A DNA stretch of 7,056 bases from Verrucomicrobiota bacterium. GTDB taxonomy: Bacteria; Verrucomicrobiota; Verrucomicrobiia; Opitutales; UBA2995. Position 1 is the stretch's first letter, and each line of letters starts with the position of its first letter. Location: NCBI GenBank assembly GCA_027297085.1, contig JAPUIL010000469.1, positions 1-7,056 of the forward strand, in the 5' to 3' direction. The notes under the pieces were generated by a model. The model had not been told where the DNA came from and ran no database searches. It saw nothing but the letters and a program-made list of their open reading frames with translations. The position numbers and the translations under genes were made by a program. Positions 1 to 6,422 of the stretch are shown here, piece by piece.

Positions 1-1295
1 GAAGCATTCAGGTAAAGCGATTCCACTTGCTCCAAGGCTTGCATGGCCTGGAGAGCTTCTAAGGGCAGGCCCTGGTTTTCGTAAATGCGGTCCTGGCTGA
101 GTTCGAAGGCGTTTCGGGCTCGGTCAACGGCCTGCCTAAGAAACTCCACTTGCTTTCCGGCAGCACGGTATTGGCTGAGTGCAAGATTTACATCGGCGAT
201 GATATCGGACTCGGCTTGCTCCTCACGAGCCTTAGCTTCGCGCAAACGGGATTGCTGGCTTTGCTTTTTGCCCCAGCTTGTGAAACCAAGATTTTCCAAT
301 TCCCAATAGATTGCCACTGAAGATTCGTCGCGACCTGTGTAGTTCGAAACGGATCCGGAGGGTCCTCCTTTGTAGCCAGTGTCCGAATACGAGGCTCCAA
401 GTTTAGGAATGAGTAATCCCCACGACTCTTGGGTAAGGGCAGCTTCCTCGGCCTTAACCAAAGCTTCGTATCGTTTGAGTTCCGGACGGTTGGTCAGGGC
501 CTTGTTTATAAGAGAGTCCAATTGCGGCTCTACAGGAAATAGTTGCAAGGGAACTATCATCGCGTCTACCGGCTCAAGTTGCACCAGTTTATCGAGCCGA
601 AGCAGTTGCACCAAACGACTCGATGCAGCGGTCCCACGAACGCGAGCAGATTCCAGGTTGTTTTGTTGGATCAACGATTCAACGGCGGCTCGATCAGCAT
701 CGGCTTGCAACCCCTCACCCGCTTCCGCGAAGTCGCCGGTCACTTTAGCAAGATTGCCAGCATTGTCGGCCGCTTCGGAAGCAATCGCCATCATCCGTTT
801 GGATTGAACGAGCTCATAATAAGCCCCGGCAACCTGAAGAGCAAGATTCTGCCGAGCTTCGGTTTCTTCCGCTCTTGCGGCTTTCAGCTTTTGACTTGCG
901 GCAAGCGGCTGAAAGATACCTTCAGCCAGATCCAGTTCCAAGGCTAACCCTGGTTGCGGCGACAGTCCGGAGCCCACGGTTGGTAAACCGAAACCATGAG
1001 ATGAAGCCGAACGATCTACTTTCTGAACAGTGCCATTGGTGTTTTGCAAAAGACCGTCTTGATCAGAAGAGCTGAATCCGGCTCGCACGGTGGGAAGCCA
1101 TTGGTACCAGGCTATGTTCTGACCAATCTCGGCCTGTTTGACCCGCTCCAACTGAATGGCGAGTTCCGTGTTTTGCTCATTGGCCAAACGCAAGGCGCTG
1201 GTCAGGTCAATCTGCATGATCTCAGCTTGCAGGGAAGGTGACATAGCAACCGGAGCAAATGACAAAAGAAATAGGACAAGTGATTTCAGCTTCAT
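1..1295 (-). CDS. TolC-family outer membrane efflux channel (C-terminus cut by window edge)
   Basis: This is the outer-membrane channel of the tripartite efflux system. The frame is open from the ATG at 1295 to base 1, giving 431 codons with no stop, so the last part of the protein lies outside the window. Residues 1-24 form a signal peptide: MKLK, a hydrophobic stretch, then a likely cleavage after SLQA. The mature part shows the TolC two-repeat pattern. The first half has LTSALRLANEQN near residue 31, LDLAEGIFQPL near 121, and a long alpha-helical stretch over about 134-230. The second half has LTNRPELKRYEAL near 267, a strand segment VAIYWELENLGF near 327, and a second helical stretch from about 345 onward. 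The end seen here (GLPLEALQAMQALEQVESLYLNA) resembles the last helix of the family, so probably only a few dozen residues are missing. The start lies 6 bases after the pump stop codon, and I see no clear Shine-Dalgarno site, so translation is probably coupled to the pump gene. The exported substrate is unknown. Confidence 0.93.
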   Translation of the reverse strand, partial: MKLKSLVLFLLSFAPVAMSPSLQAEIMQIDLTSALRLANEQNTELAIQLERVKQAEIGQNIAWYQWLPTVRAGFSSSDQDGLLQNTNGTVQKVDRSASSHGFGLPTVGSGLSPQPGLALELDLAEGIFQPLAASQKLKAARAEETEARQNLALQVAGAYYELVQSKRMMAIASEAADNAGNLAKVTGDFAEAGEGLQADADRAAVESLIQQNNLESARVRGTAASSRLVQLLRLDKLVQLEPVDAMIVPLQLFPVEPQLDSLINKALTNRPELKRYEALVKAEEAALTQESWGLLIPKLGASYSDTGYKGGPSGSVSNYTGRDESSVAIYWELENLGFTSWGKKQSQQSRLREAKAREEQAESDIIADVNLALSQYRAAGKQVEFLRQAVDRARNAFELSQDRIYENQGLPLEALQAMQALEQVESLYLNA

Positions 1296-1301
1296 GACAA
1301 A

Positions 1302-4300
1302 TTAAATTGCAGGTTGCGATTGAAGGTTCGCTGCAGGTGCTTTTTTAACCAGGGCAAACACACAGGGTATTAACAACAGAGTTAATATGGCCGACACCAG
1401 CATGCCGCCGATCACCGCACGTGCCAAAGGCACCATAGCCTCATTCCCCGGCAGCAATGAAAATGCGAATGGAGTGAGTGAAGCAATCAAAGTGAGCGAT
1501 GTCATTATGATCGGTCTTACACGAATCCGTGCCGCGGTGTATGCTGCCTCGAAAGGTGTCTTGCCTTGTCTTAACTGCTGGTTCGCAAACTCAACCAACA
1601 GGATACTGTTGTTCACAACGACTCCGATCAACATAAGCGCACCCATGAGGCTTTGGATATTCAGGTTGGTTCCGGTAACAAAAAGCATCAGCACCGTTCC
1701 GGCCAGGGCCAAAGGTACAGCCAGCATGATGATCAAAGGATCCACAAAGGATTTGAATTGGGCCATCAGAACGAGAAATACCAATACACAAGCTACAATA
1801 AGTCCGAAGCCTAGTTTTGAAATTCCCTCACGCATGGTTATCACCGGGCCTTGCAAGGATACCGTCACTCCCGGTGGCAGAACCACATCCTCCAGACGTT
1901 TCTCAACATCCGTCACCACTGAGCCAAGGTCGCGGTCCTCAATATTGACGTAGACATTGTTGACCCGGGAAATATCGGCGTGCGCGATTTCGCCGGGAAT
2001 GTTGACGCGTTTGAGAGTGGCTATGCTGGAAAGCGGAATGGTCGTCGGACCTTCTTCGGTTTGAATCCGCAGAGGCAGGTTGCGCAGCTCATCCAACGAA
2101 TCGGCTTCGTTATCGCCGAGCTGAACGCCGATAAAAAAATCGGTGCCCGACTTGGGATCGACCCAGATCATCGACTGGTAGCTCGCACTGGATCCATAAG
2201 CGGTAAGCACATTCTTGGCGACCTCCTCCTGAGACAATCCGTAGAAAGCGGCCTTGGTGCGGTCCACTTCGATATCGAGCTGCGGGTAATCAAGCATTTG
2301 AGCGATCTGTATATCCACCGCACCGGGTATACCCTGCACAGCAGCTTCGATGGCTTCAGCGGCTTCCCTACCTGCTTCCAACGAACCTGTTTTGATCTCG
2401 ATATCGATCGGAGTTGGCGCGCCTTCATTGAGGGCAGCATTCACAATACCACCCGTTACGAACAAGAATTTTTCCTGAGGAAATTGTTCAGCCCATTTTG
2501 CCCGCAGCTCCTTCACATAATCCAGAGTACTCTGGGAGCGATTATCGTTAATCAAATTGACAATAATATAAGCGGTGTCCGGTCCGGAGTTAGAACTGAG
2601 GATCGTGGAAAACCCAGCGCCCTTCCCCACCGGCAAGCCAATGTTGGAAATGATCGACTGTACTTCATCTTCAGGGATGGTATCTTTGATGGATTCTTCA
2701 ATCCTCGCCACCAGCTCCTCGGTTTTTTCCAAACGCGTTCCGGGAATGGTTTTAAGACGTACTTCAAAGGTGCCGGCGTCCACATCCGGAAACAGTTCAC
2801 TGCCAAGCGCCGGAACCAGAAGAAAACAACCAGCCGTTGCACCCACAATCGCTGCTACAGTGAGAAAACCTCCACGCATGGCTTTGTTTAAAGTGCCTGC
2901 ATAAAACCCACCGGAGCGGTGTTCGAGGTCTATACTTGAAGCCGCGGCCTTGCCTTTAACCGTTCCGAGGAAGCGCGCGCAAAAAGTAGGTGCCACCGTC
3001 ATGGCTATGAAGTAAGATGCGGTAATGGTCATGACCGCAGCCAACGACAAGGGCAGGAATAGAAACTTGATCATTCCCGATAGAAAGATTACCGGAACAA
3101 ACACAGCCAGAGTGGTGATGGTTCCCGCGAGCACAGGAGCAGCGACTTCCATGGTACCCTCTCCAGCTGCTGTCCTGGCATCCTTCCCCATCGCCCGGTG
3201 GCGCATGATATTTTCCACAACCACAATCCCCGCGTCGACAACGGTGCCGACCGCCAGGGCGAGTCCGCCCAGGGTCATTACGTTGATCGTTTCACCCGTG
3301 AAATAAAAACCGAGTATACCGGTTAACATCGATAAGGGCAACATGAGCAGAATCGCAATCGACGCCCGCAGCTTGCGCAGGAAAAAGACCACGATGATTA
3401 CCACCAGGATGGCTCCCAGGATAACCTGGGTTTTCAAATTGGAAATGGCGGTGCGAATGTAAATGGATTGGTCGCTTACCAGGTCGATCTGTGTCGCTTC
3501 AGGAATTTCACCCCGCTGTTTCATCTTTGGGATTTCCTCGGCCATAGCTGCGCGAATGCGATCGACCACCTGAATGGTGTTCTCTCCCGGCTCGCGAAGC
3601 AGTGGCACATAAACCGACCGATTGCCATTCACCCGAACGATGTTGTACTGCAACTCGGCATCGTCCTTGGTTTCGCCTAGGTCTCGCACAAAAATCGGCT
3701 GTCCATCCCGCACGGCCACAACCACATTGTCGATGTCCTGGGTTGTCTGCAGGGTATTCACCGGGTGCAACTGGTAATCAAAATCACCGATCTTCATATT
3801 TCCTCCGGCCAGAACCAGGTTCTGTTGGGCCAGGGCATCAACCACATCGGTAAAGGTAAGATTGTGGGCCTCGAGCTTGGACGGTTCGAGGTAAATCATG
3901 ATCTGGCGGAACTTTCCGCCAAACGGGTGAGGAATCTGCACGCCCTTCAAGCCGCCCATCTTATTACGCACCGCGTAATAACCGATGGTGTAAAGCTCCG
4001 ACTCGCTCAAGCCCTCGCCGGAAATCGCACCCAACATGACCGGCATGTTCGAAGGCTCACTACGCAGTGTAAAAGGAAACTCGATACCGGGCGGCAAGTG
4101 GAACATGTCGCTCAGCTCATAGTTGAAGATATCGTTCATCGCCGCGGACGGATCTGCTCCAGCCTGGAAGGTTACCTTCAAAATGGTGACCCCCGGCATG
4201 GTGCGGGACTCAATGCGCTCACGTTTTCCAGCCAAGGTCAAAGCACGCTCAACACGGGACGTCACGGATTTCTCCATCTCCATCGTAGGCAAACCACGAT

Positions 4301-4451
4301 AGGAGAAGAAACTCATGATAACCGGTTTCTTAAAATCCGGCAGGATGTCGGTGGTGATCTGCGGATAAACCGCGATGCCGAGGAAAGAGAGTCCCAATAC
4401 AACGGCAAGAACACCGAAGGGATTTTTCAGGGCAAATTTAACTAAGCTCAT
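1302..4451 (-). CDS. RND efflux pump, HAE1/AcrB-type inner-membrane permease
   Basis: This is the proton-driven inner-membrane pump of the tripartite system. It has 1049 residues from the chosen ATG at 4451, a normal length for the family. The start gives MSLVKFALKNPFGVLAV, a standard RND N-terminus just before TM1 (about 13-30). An upstream in-frame ATG at 4502 would add 17 residues read from inside an intergenic hairpin, so I rejected it. A weak GGA lies 6 bases before the chosen start. There are twelve predicted membrane segments: TM1, TM2-TM6 (about 343-490), TM7 (about 529-548), TM8-TM12 (about 880-1035). Large periplasmic loops span about 31-340 and 549-878. TM4 reads VGTVVDAGIVVVENI, keeping one relay aspartate (D406) with alanine (A407) where AcrB has the second. 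TM10 reads LIGVVVNNSILLVEF, with asparagine (N947) at the usual lysine position. HAE1-type is a better fit than heavy-metal type overall, but the substrate is unassigned. Confidence 0.95.
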   Translation of the reverse strand: MSLVKFALKNPFGVLAVVLGLSFLGIAVYPQITTDILPDFKKPVIMSFFSYRGLPTMEMEKSVTSRVERALTLAGKRERIESRTMPGVTILKVTFQAGADPSAAMNDIFNYELSDMFHLPPGIEFPFTLRSEPSNMPVMLGAISGEGLSESELYTIGYYAVRNKMGGLKGVQIPHPFGGKFRQIMIYLEPSKLEAHNLTFTDVVDALAQQNLVLAGGNMKIGDFDYQLHPVNTLQTTQDIDNVVVAVRDGQPIFVRDLGETKDDAELQYNIVRVNGNRSVYVPLLREPGENTIQVVDRIRAAMAEEIPKMKQRGEIPEATQIDLVSDQSIYIRTAISNLKTQVILGAILVVIIVVFFLRKLRASIAILLMLPLSMLTGILGFYFTGETINVMTLGGLALAVGTVVDAGIVVVENIMRHRAMGKDARTAAGEGTMEVAAPVLAGTITTLAVFVPVIFLSGMIKFLFLPLSLAAVMTITASYFIAMTVAPTFCARFLGTVKGKAAASSIDLEHRSGGFYAGTLNKAMRGGFLTVAAIVGATAGCFLLVPALGSELFPDVDAGTFEVRLKTIPGTRLEKTEELVARIEESIKDTIPEDEVQSIISNIGLPVGKGAGFSTILSSNSGPDTAYIIVNLINDNRSQSTLDYVKELRAKWAEQFPQEKFLFVTGGIVNAALNEGAPTPIDIEIKTGSLEAGREAAEAIEAAVQGIPGAVDIQIAQMLDYPQLDIEVDRTKAAFYGLSQEEVAKNVLTAYGSSASYQSMIWVDPKSGTDFFIGVQLGDNEADSLDELRNLPLRIQTEEGPTTIPLSSIATLKRVNIPGEIAHADISRVNNVYVNIEDRDLGSVVTDVEKRLEDVVLPPGVTVSLQGPVITMREGISKLGFGLIVACVLVFLVLMAQFKSFVDPLIIMLAVPLALAGTVLMLFVTGTNLNIQSLMGALMLIGVVVNNSILLVEFANQQLRQGKTPFEAAYTAARIRVRPIIMTSLTLIASLTPFAFSLLPGNEAMVPLARAVIGGMLVSAILTLLLIPCVFALVKKAPAANLQSQPAI

Positions 4452-4495
4452 ATTAAATCCGTTGTAATGGAAATTGAGATTCAAAGATGTACCTG

Positions 4496-4525
4496 GCGGC
4501 ATCGCGGGGACGCGATGGCCCTACC
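4496..4525. repeat. Inverted-repeat unit A with perfect 7-bp hairpin
   Basis: This is the left unit of a paired intergenic element in the adaptor-pump gap. It contains a perfect hairpin, CATCGCG-GGGA-CGCGATG (4500-4517), followed by the arm GCCCTACC (4518-4525). The arm is exactly complementary to GGTAGGGC at 4541-4548 in unit B. The unit reads as a diverged reverse-complement copy of unit B. No T-tract follows the hairpin on the transcribed strand, so it is not an intrinsic terminator. In the operon transcript it would lie about 50 bases upstream of the pump start. Confidence 0.75.
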
Positions 4526-4540
4526 ATTCCCGGCATTAGA

Positions 4541-4570
4541 GGTAGGGCAGCTGCGTCCTCGCAGCGCCGG
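4541..4570. repeat. Inverted-repeat unit B with perfect 6-bp hairpin
   Basis: This is the right unit of the paired element, facing unit A across a 15-bp spacer (4526-4540). It starts with the arm GGTAGGGC (4541-4548) and contains the hairpin GCTGCG-TCCT-CGCAGC (4550-4565), then GCCGG. Its reverse complement aligns with unit A in the arm, the loop position and the outer GGCG edge. The stem bases differ between units, but both arms of each stem have changed together. That pattern suggests a structured dispersed repeat such as a REP/BIME-like element. The family is not identified. Confidence 0.75.
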
Positions 4571-4640
4571 ACATTGCGGGATTTGGTAAACGTTGTAGAA
4601 AGGTAATTCATATGACCGTAAACATTCTAAAATTAGTGAA

Positions 4641-4664
4641 GGTAGGACCGGTGAGGACCACGAA
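4641..4664. repeat. Possible decayed third copy of the repeat unit
   Basis: The stretch next to the adaptor stop codon begins GGTAGGACC and contains GGT-GAGG-ACC, a short stem with a 4-base loop. It shares the GGTAGG edge with unit B but little else, and the stem is only 3 bp. It may be a decayed copy or a coincidence. The rest of the adaptor-pump gap (4452-4495 and 4571-4640) is AT-richer and shows no further feature I can support. Confidence 0.25.
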
Positions 4665-5765
4665 CTATTTGACGGAAACGGTAGCACCGTCCTTGAGTCG
4701 CCCAATCATACCGTTGACCACTTGCTCGTTCCCGGAAAGTCCCGAAAGGATTTCAACCCAGTCGCCGTGATCCAGACCAATAGTTACCTGCTGATGCTTC
4801 ACCGTGCTGCCTGATACGACATACACATGAGAAGGACCTTGTCCGAAACGCACTGCTCCCGCCGGCAGCACCAACGCTCCAGGACGTTTTTCCAAACTGA
4901 TCTTCGCGCGGCCATATAAACCCGGAAGCAGTTGCCCGTCACTATTATCAAGATCGACCTCTGCCCGCATACGCTGGGTGCTTCCGTTGAGAGCCCCTGC
5001 TTTGCGGGCAATCTTTCCGGTGAAAACTTTACCGGGAAAGGCATCAAATTCCAACTCCACCGCATCGCCCACATCGAGCCATACCGCATCCCGTTCGGGC
5101 ACATGAGTAACCACGCGCAATTTATTAACCTGGGCTACGCGCAAGAGCGTGTCACTCCCCTTGGATCCTCCAGCTGCATGAACCAAGTCACCAGGGTCGA
5201 CTGCGCGAAAGGTTAATATACCGTCAAAGGGTGCGATAATCGTTGCATAGGCTATCAACGCATCAATCTCTGCCAGGCGAGCAGTTGCTGTTCCTAGACG
5301 CGCCTTGGCGGCAGCGACTTCTGCCTGGGCAGCAACCAATCGGTTTCTGGCTTCATCGCCAGCCTTGTTCGTCACAGAGCCTTTCCTGACCAAATCCTGG
5401 ATTCGACTGGTCTCCGACTCCACAGCGGTGAGGTTTGCTTCGGCGGCTTGCACCCCGGTCTCAAACTCTCGTTCTTCAGCTTTGAGCGCATTGCGCTGCT
5501 CATCCATTTCCGGAGCAGCGATGATGGCCAGAACCTGCCCTTTCTTGACACGATCACCGATATCAACGGGCACCGATTCCACATAACCAGTTACTTTCAC
5601 ACCTATATCGGCAGAATAAAATGCCTGCACTGTAGCGGGCTGGGTAGTTTCGCGAACAAGGTCGCGGAGTTCGGGTTTCACTGTTTGCACATTAGCAGCC
5701 GAAAGCCCGAGAGCCATGAGACTGAACAAAGCGACAACAGCAGAGTGCTTAGGGAAGATTGTCAT
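4665..5765 (-). CDS. RND efflux periplasmic adaptor (membrane fusion protein, HlyD/AcrA-type)
   Basis: This is the periplasmic adaptor that links the inner-membrane pump to the TolC-type channel. It has 366 residues, a usual length for the family. Residues 1-24 or so form a signal peptide (MTIFPKHSAVVALFSLMALGLSAA). There is no lipobox cysteine, so it is probably not a lipoprotein, unlike AcrA. The domains run in the standard order. The first lipoyl half covers about 50-85 (GYVESVPVDIGDRVKKGQVL), followed by an alpha-helical hairpin rich in Ala/Glu/Arg at about 86-170. The second lipoyl half is at about 174-198 (IIAPFDGILTFRAVDPGDLV), the beta-barrel at about 205-290, and a membrane-proximal domain runs from about 291 to the end (LVLPAGAVRFGQG, then SGLSGNEQVVNGM). 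It is the first gene of the operon, and the pump start lies 213 bases after its stop. An AGG about 10 bases before the ATG could serve as a weak ribosome site. Confidence 0.94.
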   Translation of the reverse strand: MTIFPKHSAVVALFSLMALGLSAANVQTVKPELRDLVRETTQPATVQAFYSADIGVKVTGYVESVPVDIGDRVKKGQVLAIIAAPEMDEQRNALKAEEREFETGVQAAEANLTAVESETSRIQDLVRKGSVTNKAGDEARNRLVAAQAEVAAAKARLGTATARLAEIDALIAYATIIAPFDGILTFRAVDPGDLVHAAGGSKGSDTLLRVAQVNKLRVVTHVPERDAVWLDVGDAVELEFDAFPGKVFTGKIARKAGALNGSTQRMRAEVDLDNSDGQLLPGLYGRAKISLEKRPGALVLPAGAVRFGQGPSHVYVVSGSTVKHQQVTIGLDHGDWVEILSGLSGNEQVVNGMIGRLKDGATVSVK

Positions 5766-5767
5766 TT

Positions 5768-5779
5768 GTAGAAGCCTAC
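5768..5779 (-). promoter_or_regulatory. Small hairpin overlapping the adaptor ribosome-binding region
   Basis: GTAG-AAGC-CTAC forms a 4-bp stem with a 4-base loop, 2 bases upstream of the adaptor ATG. On the mRNA it overlaps the only AGG that could act as a weak ribosome site, so it might reduce initiation. Four base pairs is little, and chance formation is quite possible. Confidence 0.2.
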
Positions 5780-5838
5780 CAGAGAGATGCCTAACTTTTT
5801 ACAAGTCAACGCAAAGTAATTAAAAAGACCGATTTCAC

Positions 5839-5850
5839 TCAATTTATTGA
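5839..5850. promoter_or_regulatory. 12-bp palindrome upstream of the efflux operon, possible operator
   Basis: TCAAT-TT-ATTGA is a perfect inverted repeat with 5-bp arms, about 75 bases upstream of the adaptor start. Its position would suit an operator for a dimeric repressor such as a TetR- or MarR-type regulator, which often control RND operons. No regulator gene is visible in the window. The site is AT-rich and short, so the call is tentative. Confidence 0.25.
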
Positions 5851-5881
5851 TGTTGAGAACTGACAGCTAATCCGAATGCTT

Positions 5882-5896
5882 GCAGCAACCTGCTGC
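5882..5896. other. Perfect 6-bp hairpin GCAGCA-ACC-TGCTGC
   Basis: This is a perfect 6-bp stem with a 3-base loop, in the intergenic region about 115-130 bases upstream of the adaptor start. Neither strand has a T-tract after it, so it is not a typical intrinsic terminator. It could be a protein-binding dyad or part of a leader RNA. Confidence 0.35.
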
Positions 5897-5925
5897 CTCT
5901 GAAGAATTAAAAGCAAAGACCCCCA

Positions 5926-5939
5926 GCACGTTTTCGTGC
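5926..5939. other. Perfect 5-bp hairpin GCACG-TTTT-CGTGC
   Basis: This second intergenic dyad lies 30 bases beyond the first: a 5-bp stem with a 4-base loop. Downstream bases on the minus strand begin TGGGGGTC and on the plus strand ACAAAATC. Neither is a terminator T-tract. The function is unknown. Confidence 0.3.
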
Positions 5940-6081
5940 ACAAAATCCCTAAATTATTGGCCCTACACTAACCCGCATTTCTCACCAAATGCGTACAAAG
6001 ATGAACTAAAGTAATGAAAACGAACGACTAGTGAATTTCTTTCAAAATACACTCTGTAGATCTTCGTTTTGCACGCATTTT

Positions 6082-6123
6082 TCAGCCTTCGCCAAAAAGG
6101 TATCCGCCTTCACAATAAAGTTA
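6082..6123. repeat. Two diverged tandem 21-bp units in a repeat-like GC-rich block
   Basis: Bases 6082-6102 and 6103-6123 match at 16 of 21 positions, sharing GCCTTC near the left edge and AAAG near the right. The second unit continues into GGCG and can fold as CGCC/GGCG around an imperfect stem (6106 to 6128). A further stem follows: ACACGGC (6144-6150) pairs with GCC and GTGT at 6161-6169, with a GA bulge. The block resembles dispersed intergenic repeats with a CGCCTTCGC core that I recall from PVC-type genomes, but I could not check this. Confidence 0.4.
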
Positions 6124-6330
6124 CGGCGAGACAAGACGGCCCGACACGGCGCGCTGACATGCCGAGTGTTCCTCCCTCCCGGCTTAGTTACGCCCAGCAG
6201 TGCGCGCCCTCGCCTATCGGTCGTCATCCTAAACATCTCAACTCCGTGAGAAAACCGGGCTAATTCGATCCTAACTGCTTTTTCGAATATCACTGGACTG
6301 GGGACTGTTTTATCATTGGGAAATTTGAAC

Positions 6331-6420
6331 ATGAGTGCTCAGGATACGGCAGAAAAAGCTGAACCAGCACCAGTTGCAAAACCCATGGAAACCGTCCGGG
6401 TTGGTTTGGCGGGCGTATAG
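6331..6420 (+). pseudogene. Truncated N-terminus of a Gfo/Idh/MocA-type oxidoreductase
   Basis: This 30-codon ORF (29 residues plus TAG) starts at the ATG at 6331, with a GGGAAA about 8-10 bases upstream. It encodes an Ala/Pro/Glu-rich lead (MSAQDTAEKAEPAPVAK) and then ETVRVGLAGV. The ending matches the first beta-strand of a Rossmann fold, as in Gfo/Idh/MocA NAD(P)-dependent oxidoreductases, where VRVGLAGVG would be followed by further glycines of the cofactor-binding loop. Here a TAG follows the valine directly, and two bases later comes the end of an unrelated convergent gene. The most likely reading is the 5' stump of a gene whose remaining 300 or more codons were lost at a rearrangement breakpoint near 6417. 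The alternative is a genuine small peptide that resembles the motif by chance. The match is short, so the family call is moderate only. Confidence 0.5.
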
Positions 6421-6422
6421 AT

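Larger units (their letters stand above)
5766..6330. other. Non-coding region between the efflux operon and the truncated oxidoreductase ORF
   Basis: These 565 bases show no convincing gene on either strand. The part nearest the adaptor (5766-5960) is AT-rich and holds several short dyads, so the operon promoter is expected here. I could not find a -35/-10 pair good enough to annotate. The middle part (about 6080-6190) is GC-richer and repeat-like. The last part (6190-6330) precedes the truncated plus-strand ORF and would have held its promoter. Open frames of up to 96 codons exist here but have no recognisable domain and run through the repeat-like block. Confidence 0.6.

Noticed and set aside
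1980..2891. Plus-strand open frame of 303 codons
   Set aside because: It lies wholly antisense to the well-supported pump gene and its translation shows no domain or family pattern.
3765..4445. Plus-strand open frame of 226 codons
   Set aside because: It is antisense to the pump gene, and its translation has no recognisable domain.
4452..4502. Longer pump start at 4502 adding 17 residues
   Set aside because: The extra residues are read from inside inverted-repeat unit A, and the ATG at 4451 gives the standard RND N-terminus just before TM1.
4496..4570. Intrinsic terminator between adaptor and pump
   Set aside because: The hairpins are strong, but no T-tract follows on the minus strand, and the genes belong to one functional operon.
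6042..6332. Minus-strand open frame of 96 codons
   Set aside because: It runs through the repeat-like block, has no recognisable domain, and its ATG merely shares the CATG palindrome with the plus-strand ORF at 6331.
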